NCBI RefSeq assembly: GCF_013127955.1
Contig: NZ_CP053435.1
Coordinates: forward strand, 1,116,001-1,180,000
Direction of reading: 5' to 3'
Length of the DNA: 64,000 bases
From: Spirosoma taeanense
Lineage (GTDB): Bacteria > Bacteroidota > Bacteroidia > Cytophagales > Spirosomataceae
In this document: positions 58,627 to 64,000 of the stretch, one piece after another
Position numbering within the stretch: position 1 is the stretch's first letter
Layout: the number at the start of each line of letters is the position of its first letter
Position numbers and translations under genes: made by a program
Notes under the pieces: generated by a model
Told to the model about the DNA's origin: nothing
The model's database searches: none
The model's input: the letters and a program-made list of their open reading frames with translations, nothing else

Positions 58627-60297
58627 ATGACCAGCTTCAAACAATCCGTTATTTACCAGATTTATCCCCGCTCGTTTGCCGATTCGAACAGCGACGGAGT
58701 TGGCGATCTGCGGGGTATTATCAGCAGGCTCGATTACCTCGCCGATCTCGGCGTCGATATTCTCTGGCTCAGCCCGATCTTTCAGTCGCCAAACGCCGAT
58801 AACGGCTACGACATCAGCGACTACGAATCCATCATGCCGGAATTCGGGACAATGGCTGACTTCGACGAACTGCTGGCTGGCGCACACCAGCGGGGGCTGA
58901 AACTGATTCTCGATCTGGTCGTCAACCATAGCTCCGACGAACACCGCTGGTTTCAGGAAAGCCGAACGAGCCGGGATAATCCGTACCGGGATTATTACAT
59001 CTGGAAGCCCGCCCGTTCGGGTGGGCCGCCCAACAACTGGCAGTCGTTTTTCTCCGGTCCGGCCTGGAAACTGGACGAGCAGACCGGCGAGTACTATCTG
59101 CATCTGTTCGCCGAAAAACAGCCCGACCTGAACTGGGAAAACCCGGTGCTGCGACAGGAAATCTACCGGATGATGCGCTTCTGGCTGGATAAAGGCGTAG
59201 ACGGTTTCCGGATGGACGTTATTCCGCTGCTGTCTAAAGACCAGTCATTTCCGGATTATCCAGAGGGGCGATACGGCGACCTGACCACATATGCCAACGG
59301 CCCGCGTATACACGAGTTTTTGCAGGAGATGCACCGCGAGGTTTTAGCCCATTATCCGGATGTAATCACCGTAGGGGAGGGGTTTGGCGTATCGGTGGAG
59401 CAGGTGAACCTGTACGTCGGTAAAGACCGGCACGAACTGAACATGATTTATCATTTCGACCATGCTGTTCCGCGCGACGAATACCGGTTTATGGACCCCG
59501 CGCCCGAGTTTACGCTGCCGGAGCTGAAAGCGGTTTTTGCCAAATGGGTCGATGCGCTGGCCGACATTGGCTGGCAGAATGTTTACTTCGGCAATCACGA
59601 TAACCCGCGCGTTCTGTCCCGATTCGGTGATCCGGTCAACTTTCCGTATGAATCGGCGACGATGCTGGCAACTGTCCTGCTCACCCAGCGTGGTACGCCC
59701 GGCATCTACCAGGGCGATGAGATTGGTATGACCAACTGCCCGTTCGATTTAATCGGAGAATACGACGATATTCAGGTGAAAAATGCCTGGCGGGCCTTAG
59801 TTGCGTCGGATGCTGATCCGGCAAAAGAAGCGCAGTTTCTGCAAACTGCCAACCGTATTGCCCGCGATCACGCCCGAACGCCGATGCAGTGGTCCGACGC
59901 ACCGAACGCGGGATTTACTGATGGGCCAGAAACCTGGCTGAAGGTCAATCCAAACTACACGCATATCAACGTAAAGGAGCAGGAGGCCGCGACTAATTCA
60001 GTACTGAAGTTTTATCGGAACCTGCTGCGCTGGCGACGGCAAACACCGGCTATGCACGAAGGGACCTACCGCGATCTGCTACCCGGTCACCCTACCATCT
60101 GGGCCTATGAACGAGCGCTGTATGGCGAAACCTTCGTTGTGCTGGCTAACTTCTCGGAGGAGCCCAGCGTCATCGATGCGTCGGTCGACGTGGTCATAAG
60201 CAATTATCCCATGCCCGGCGAACCGGGGGAACTGCGGGCATTTGAAGCCCGAATACTGAAGGGACAACTGGAGCAGCTAATGCCGGATTCAGACTAG
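58627..60297 (+). CDS. GH13 alpha-glucosidase
   Basis: Encodes 556 residues, cytoplasmic (no signal). GH13 regions in order: QIYPRSFADSNSDGVGDL, DLVVNHSSDEH (region I), GVDGFRMDV with nucleophile D197 (region II), TVGEGF with acid/base E251 (region III) and FGNHDNPR with D325 (region IV). The pattern is that of oligo-1,6-glucosidase/alpha-glucosidase-type GH13_17 to 31 members that cut isomaltose or maltose-type sugars. It starts 18 bp after the YVTN/phosphoesterase gene. Confidence 0.92.
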   Translation: MTSFKQSVIYQIYPRSFADSNSDGVGDLRGIISRLDYLADLGVDILWLSPIFQSPNADNGYDISDYESIMPEFGTMADFDELLAGAHQRGLKLILDLVVNHSSDEHRWFQESRTSRDNPYRDYYIWKPARSGGPPNNWQSFFSGPAWKLDEQTGEYYLHLFAEKQPDLNWENPVLRQEIYRMMRFWLDKGVDGFRMDVIPLLSKDQSFPDYPEGRYGDLTTYANGPRIHEFLQEMHREVLAHYPDVITVGEGFGVSVEQVNLYVGKDRHELNMIYHFDHAVPRDEYRFMDPAPEFTLPELKAVFAKWVDALADIGWQNVYFGNHDNPRVLSRFGDPVNFPYESATMLATVLLTQRGTPGIYQGDEIGMTNCPFDLIGEYDDIQVKNAWRALVASDADPAKEAQFLQTANRIARDHARTPMQWSDAPNAGFTDGPETWLKVNPNYTHINVKEQEAATNSVLKFYRNLLRWRRQTPAMHEGTYRDLLPGHPTIWAYERALYGETFVVLANFSEEPSVIDASVDVVISNYPMPGEPGELRAFEARILKGQLEQLMPDSD

Positions 60298-60301
60298 CTG
60301 T

Positions 60302-61426
60302 TTACGTAACAACTCGGATGCTTTCTTTCACGATGGCAACCTTCTGGCGCAGCTGATCCAGATCGCTGTCCATGACCGTTACGTGGCCCATTTTACGGAA
60401 CGGTTTGGTCAGGGCCTTGCCGTAAAAGAACGGGAACACACCCGGCATGGCCAGCAGCGTTTCCAGACCCTCGTACACCGCCGGCCCCGTGTGGCCGTCT
60501 TCGCCCAGGAGGTTGACCATTGCAGCGGGTTGATAGACCGATGTATCGCCCAGCGGAAAGTTCAGGATGGCACGCCAGTGCTGCTCAAACTGCGACGTTA
60601 CGTTGGCCCGGATCGTGTGGTGACCACTGTTATGCGGGCGTGGGGCCACTTCGTTAATCAGGACGTTTCCTTGTTTATCTAAAAACAATTCCACCGCCAG
60701 CAGACCCACAATCCCGAAGGCGTCGGCGGTTCGGCGGGCAATAGCCTGCGCCTGCTGATTGATCTCGTCGGTAATTTCGGCCGGGGCGAATAGATATTCG
60801 ACAAGGTTCAGCTCCGGGTGAAATACCATTTCAACGGTCGGGAATGTCTGCACCTCGCCCCGTTCATTGCGAGCGACGATTACGGCCAGTTCCTTCGCGA
60901 AGTCAACGGCTTTTTCCAGTACCCCTGGTGCATCGAAGGCTTTTGAAACGTCGGCAGAGGAGGCAATCCGCTGAACACCGCGCCCGTCGTAGCCATCGCG
61001 CCCGAGTTTATGGAAGGCGGGCAGGAAATCGCTGTACTGGGAAACCGCAGCGCGATTCTCGGTCAGGATAAAATCGGCGGTGGGCAGGTTATGATCTCGG
61101 TAAAACTGCTTCTGCAGCCGTTTGTCCTGAATGGTTCGAATGACCGACGGCTGCGGAAACACCTGTTTGCCTTCGCGTTCGAGGGCTTCGAGCGCATCGA
61201 CGTTAACCCGTTCAATCTCGATAGTCAGCACATCGACCGTCTGCCCGAACTGGTAAACTGTGTCGTAATCGGTCAGCGATCCCTGCGTGAACTGGGTGCA
61301 GAGTGTGCGACAGGGCGCTTCGGCGTCGGGGTCGAGAATGTGAACGCGAAGATTCCAGTCAATAGCGGCTTGCAGGAGCATCAGGCCCAGTTGCCCCCCG
61401 CCGAGGATGCCGATTGTGGGTGTCAA
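60302..61426 (-). CDS. purK: N5-carboxyaminoimidazole ribonucleotide synthase
   Basis: Encodes 374 residues, starting with a TTG at 61426 (MTPTIGILGGGQLGLML). ATP-grasp enzyme: IGILGGGQLGLML, LEKAVDFAKELAVIVARN, and NEVAPRPHNSGHHTI with the phosphate-site and metal-site residues. It carboxylates AIR to N5-CAIR with ATP and bicarbonate in purine synthesis. No purE is next to it. Ends 5 bp from the converging glucosidase gene. Confidence 0.94.
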   Translation of the reverse strand: MTPTIGILGGGQLGLMLLQAAIDWNLRVHILDPDAEAPCRTLCTQFTQGSLTDYDTVYQFGQTVDVLTIEIERVNVDALEALEREGKQVFPQPSVIRTIQDKRLQKQFYRDHNLPTADFILTENRAAVSQYSDFLPAFHKLGRDGYDGRGVQRIASSADVSKAFDAPGVLEKAVDFAKELAVIVARNERGEVQTFPTVEMVFHPELNLVEYLFAPAEITDEINQQAQAIARRTADAFGIVGLLAVELFLDKQGNVLINEVAPRPHNSGHHTIRANVTSQFEQHWRAILNFPLGDTSVYQPAAMVNLLGEDGHTGPAVYEGLETLLAMPGVFPFFYGKALTKPFRKMGHVTVMDSDLDQLRQKVAIVKESIRVVT

Positions 61427-61523
61427 ACGAGTAAAAAGCCGGGTCGCCGGTACGATGAAAATGTGAACGAGAGGGCAAAATTATCTATTCCTGCGTTCAC
61501 TCGTTCGGCCGTTCCGGCTTTTT

Positions 61524-62225
61524 CTAGTCGCGGTGCGAAATATCGGAGCCGCCCGATTCGCTTTTCGTCCGCACTTTTGCCGACCCGTAATAATAAATAT
61601 CGGAGCCGCCCGAAGCTCTCATGCTCAGCTCGCGCGTAGCATTAACGTACACATCCGACCCGCCCGACGAGTTGGCGTTGCAGACTTCAACGGTCAGTTT
61701 GCGGGCATCCAGATCCGAGCCGCCCGACCCCTCGGCGTTCAGCGTCCGGGCCGAACCCTGCAGAACAGCATCGGCCCCACCCGAGGCCGATACGTTCAAT
61801 TCATCAGCTTTGAGGTCCAGCTTTACGTCGGAGCCGCCCGATACTTCCAGGTTCAGGTTGTTGAACGATAGTCTGCCCTGACCAAAAACATCGGCTCCGC
61901 CCGAGGCCTGCAAATCCCGTAATTGTTTAAAGGTCAGGTAAGCTTTTACAGACGTATTCCGGCCCCAGTTCCAGTTCATTACGCCCCGGCGGTCGATATA
62001 CAGTTTCAGAACGCCGTTCCGTACTTCCGATTTAACCTCATCTTCGTCAATGCCTTTGACCTCCAGGGTTAGCTTTTCCGAATTACCCTGGGTCAGATAC
62101 AGGTCAATGCCACTGCTTACGCTCAGCGCCGTAAAGCCCGATACGTTCCGGTCTTTTTTCCAGTCCTGACTGCTCGCGTTCAGGCCGGCTGCCAGCAAGA
62201 AAATGAATAAGACAATTGTTTTCAT
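61524..62225 (-). CDS. GIN-domain (DUF2807) exported protein with SGGSD repeats
   Basis: Encodes 233 residues. Signal peptide (KTIVLFIFLLAAGLNASSQ), then the head-GIN domain that folds as a right-handed beta-helix: WKKDRNVSGFTALSVSSGID, LTLEVKG. The core repeats are seven short motifs of S-G-G-S/A-D (for example ASGGADVFG, VSGGSDVKL, SSGGSDVYV, ASGGSDIYY). Each probably marks one turn of the helix. The family is thought to act in the envelope, possibly as adhesin or sensor; function is unproven. Confidence 0.88.
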   Translation of the reverse strand: MKTIVLFIFLLAAGLNASSQDWKKDRNVSGFTALSVSSGIDLYLTQGNSEKLTLEVKGIDEDEVKSEVRNGVLKLYIDRRGVMNWNWGRNTSVKAYLTFKQLRDLQASGGADVFGQGRLSFNNLNLEVSGGSDVKLDLKADELNVSASGGADAVLQGSARTLNAEGSGGSDLDARKLTVEVCNANSSGGSDVYVNATRELSMRASGGSDIYYYGSAKVRTKSESGGSDISHRD

Positions 62226-62495
62226 TAGCGAAAAGGAGGTTTTGGTTTACAGGTAGATGTCAGAAACGATCAGGGCGTTGCACGACGGGCTTAAAATATG
62301 TCCGGTTTTGAGCCGACGGCTGTCCAGAAACGGACGAAGCAAAGATGAATAAAGTTTTTATTAGTTTATAAATCAGTGCTTTATCTTTCTGGCACGGCGC
62401 TTGACTTTTATCAGATAACTTGTATTTATTTTAGAATTTAGCATAATCGGGTAGCTTAAGCGCCTGAACCCTAACTTAGTCAAAAAGTCTGGACT

Positions 62496-63176
62496 ATGAT
62501 ACAACTTAACAACGTCTCCAAGTTTTACCCGGCCGGATTCGGGCGGGTGTATGTGCTGCGTAACATTGACTTAGACATCGCTCAGGGCGAGTTTGTGTCC
62601 ATTATGGGACCGTCGGGGTCGGGTAAGAGTACGCTGCTGCATATTCTTGGTCTGCTCGAGGAACCATCCGAAGGGGAGTATCTGCTGGATGGGCGGCCCG
62701 TTCAGAAACTAAGCGAAAAACAGCGAACAGAACTGCACCGGACGCAGATAGGCTTCGTCTTTCAGGCTTATCACCTGATCGACGAACTGACGGTTTATGA
62801 AAACATTGAAACGCCTTTACTCTATAAAGGACTGAGTGGATCGGAACGGAAGAGCCGCGTGGCCGAACTGCTCGACCGCTTCAATATGGTGGCCAAGAAG
62901 GATCTGTTTCCGGCCCAACTGTCGGGCGGCCAGCAGCAGCTGGTGGGCATTGCCCGGGCGCTGGCGGCCCGACCAACGGTTATCTTCGCCGACGAACCGA
63001 CCGGTAACCTGCATTCTGACCAGGCTCGTGAGATCATGGAGCTCTTTCTGGAGTTGAACAAAAAAGACGGCGTAACCATTGTGCAGGTGACTCACTCGGA
63101 AGTCAACGCCGAATACGGTTCGCGTATCGTCAGGCTGAAAGATGGCTGGCTGGAGCTGGAAAAGCTGGCTCAGTAA
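62496..63176 (+). CDS. ABC transporter ATP-binding protein (LolD/MacB-like)
   Basis: Encodes 226 residues. Walker [17 protein letters not shown]-loop [17 protein letters not shown], signature [19 protein letters not shown] (Leu where Arg is common after QQQ), Walker [17 protein letters not shown], and H-loop [13 protein letters not shown]. The pattern matches ATPases of lipoprotein release and MacB-type exporters (LolD/FtsE group). No membrane partner gene is next to it in this window. Overlaps the convergent class IV aminotransferase by 7 bp. Confidence 0.92.
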   Translation: MIQLNNVSKFYPAGFGRVYVLRNIDLDIAQGEFVSIMGPSGSGKSTLLHILGLLEEPSEGEYLLDGRPVQKLSEKQRTELHRTQIGFVFQAYHLIDELTVYENIETPLLYKGLSGSERKSRVAELLDRFNMVAKKDLFPAQLSGGQQQLVGIARALAARPTVIFADEPTGNLHSDQAREIMELFLELNKKDGVTIVQVTHSEVNAEYGSRIVRLKDGWLELEKLAQ

Positions 63177-63967
63177 GCCATAAAGAGCTGACGAATGGAT
63201 GAGAACAGGGGCGTGTCGATTTCGCCTTTGAAAACCTGAATGCCTGCTACGTTGGCTGCAAAGATAACATTAGCAGCATCCAGCGCGTCTGGGAAGAAAA
63301 AACCTTCCTGCACGTTCGGTATCTTTTGGAGGATCTGTCGCCGGCTGATGCCATTAATGCAGCCGGTCTGGAGAGCCGGTGTATAGAGTATACCGTCCCG
63401 TAGCCAGTATAGATTCGAGGCCAGGCATTCAGCCAGATGCCCGTTGGTATCAAGCAGGATTACGTCGTCCAAATCGTTTTCCTGCTTAAAGACACCGGCC
63501 AGCACATACGGTAGCGAATTCAGGGTTTTAAAGGCTGAAATAGCGGAGGGTGCCAACCGAATCTGGTCATAAATTCCTAGTTTTGTTTTTCTGGTAACAG
63601 AAAATGCAGTGCCCGGCCGGACCATGATCAGGATGTTCGCTCGGTTTGTAGTTGGCGTGTAAAGGCCTCCCGTTTGGCGCCAGACCAGGAGCTTAATCCG
63701 GGCACACTCACTGGCGAGGCCATTGAGATCGAGCAGGTGCAGAATAGCCTGATGAATGGCTTCGGCGGTAAAGGTATTGGGCAGGCTCAGTCGAAGAGCC
63801 CCCATCCCGGTCGTTAATCGCTCGTAATGATCGGACCAGAACCAGACGCGGCCATTTTCCGCGCGAATGGTTTCAAATAAGCCGTCGCCATAGTGAAAGG
63901 CGCGGTCGTCCGCCAGCAGATGAAAGTCGTTTTCAGGAATAACATCCGAATTATAAACCAGAAACAT
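63170..63967 (-). CDS. PLP-dependent class IV aminotransferase
   Basis: Encodes 265 residues. Start FLVYNSDVIPENDFHLLADD, then DRAFHYGDGLFETIRAENGR (PLP-phosphate cup and substrate Arg region), catalytic Lys in SAFKTLNSLPYVLAGV, and DLDDVILLDTNGHLAECLAS with the Glu of the cofactor site. The family includes branched-chain aminotransferase, D-amino acid aminotransferase and 4-amino-4-deoxychorismate lyase; the short length and the lack of clear BCAT motifs favour the last, but this is not decided. Confidence 0.85.
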   Translation of the reverse strand: MFLVYNSDVIPENDFHLLADDRAFHYGDGLFETIRAENGRVWFWSDHYERLTTGMGALRLSLPNTFTAEAIHQAILHLLDLNGLASECARIKLLVWRQTGGLYTPTTNRANILIMVRPGTAFSVTRKTKLGIYDQIRLAPSAISAFKTLNSLPYVLAGVFKQENDLDDVILLDTNGHLAECLASNLYWLRDGILYTPALQTGCINGISRRQILQKIPNVQEGFFFPDALDAANVIFAANVAGIQVFKGEIDTPLFSSIRQLFMAY

Positions 63968-64000
63968 GCTTGTTTTGCGCCGTTTATCCCAAAATGATAG

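Overview
The window looks like chromosome from a Bacteroidota bacterium of the Cytophagales, most like Spirosoma or a close relative. This is inferred from protein style and gene content: a serine palmitoyltransferase, an Hc1-like mini-histone, secreted YVTN/phosphoesterase and GIN-domain proteins, Bacteroidota promoters (TTTG, about 19 bp, TAnnTTTG), no obvious Shine-Dalgarno use and several TTG starts. There is no rRNA, CRISPR array or insertion sequence.

Region 1 (1 to about 10,160) is the standout. A tyrosine recombinase runs in from the left edge. Downstream of its 3' end lies a palindromic attI-like core (1303-1323), followed by a series of sites built like integron attC sites: a left box RCCCAAC, a 3-7 nt spacer, an inner arm, a variable loop, the complementary inner arm, a 4-7 nt spacer and a right box GTTGGGY. 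Good copies end at 1576, 1830, 3457, 4516, 5963 and 10082, and a decayed one lies at 6366-6432. The intervals behave as gene cassettes. The first two are exact 254-bp tandem copies with no gene, packed with hairpins. The next ones carry AT-rich, mostly membrane or exported proteins of unknown function. The recombinase lacks the extra segment found between catalytic Arg and His in IntI integrases. Each good attC from 3370 on, and on its right side the one at 1763, is framed by a second, phased repeat with a GACA core: 32-33 bp before the left box, 44-46 bp after the right box, then every 54-57 bp. I do not recognise this arrangement as described. A DUF2235 hydrolase gene frameshifted at a run of nine G lies in the decayed right part of the array.

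Region 2 (10,160-26,400) is backbone: DUF1330-like and DinB proteins, YgiQ-type radical SAM protein, Hsp20, TrpF, two MFS exporters, a sugar/oxidoreductase/glycosyltransferase/epimerase group, an SMP-30-like exported propeller, an acyltransferase, argH, a ParE-type toxin-antitoxin pair, a PD-(D/E)XK nuclease, a YdcZ-type transporter and a broken GRP-type sugar transporter.

Region 3 (26,400-36,700) holds an unusual coiled-coil membrane protein, a tRNA-like remnant, an exported protein, a decayed C-terminal piece related to ADP-ribosylglycohydrolases, and a minus-strand hexuronate utilisation operon (exuT, kdgK, eda, uxaB).

Region 4 (36,700-64,000) is metabolic backbone: biotin carboxylase, serine palmitoyltransferase, MaoC, acyltransferase, quinone oxidoreductase, a frameshifted SDR/FabG, a lipid kinase, argG, a glycosyltransferase, argC, a DyP peroxidase with a membrane partner that carries a duplicated domain, an ECF sigma factor, a Tat-exported oxidoreductase, an M48 protease, a YVTN/phosphoesterase protein, a GH13 glucosidase, purK, a GIN-domain protein, an ABC ATPase and a class IV aminotransferase. 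Arginine genes argH, argG and argC are scattered over 28 kb rather than clustered.
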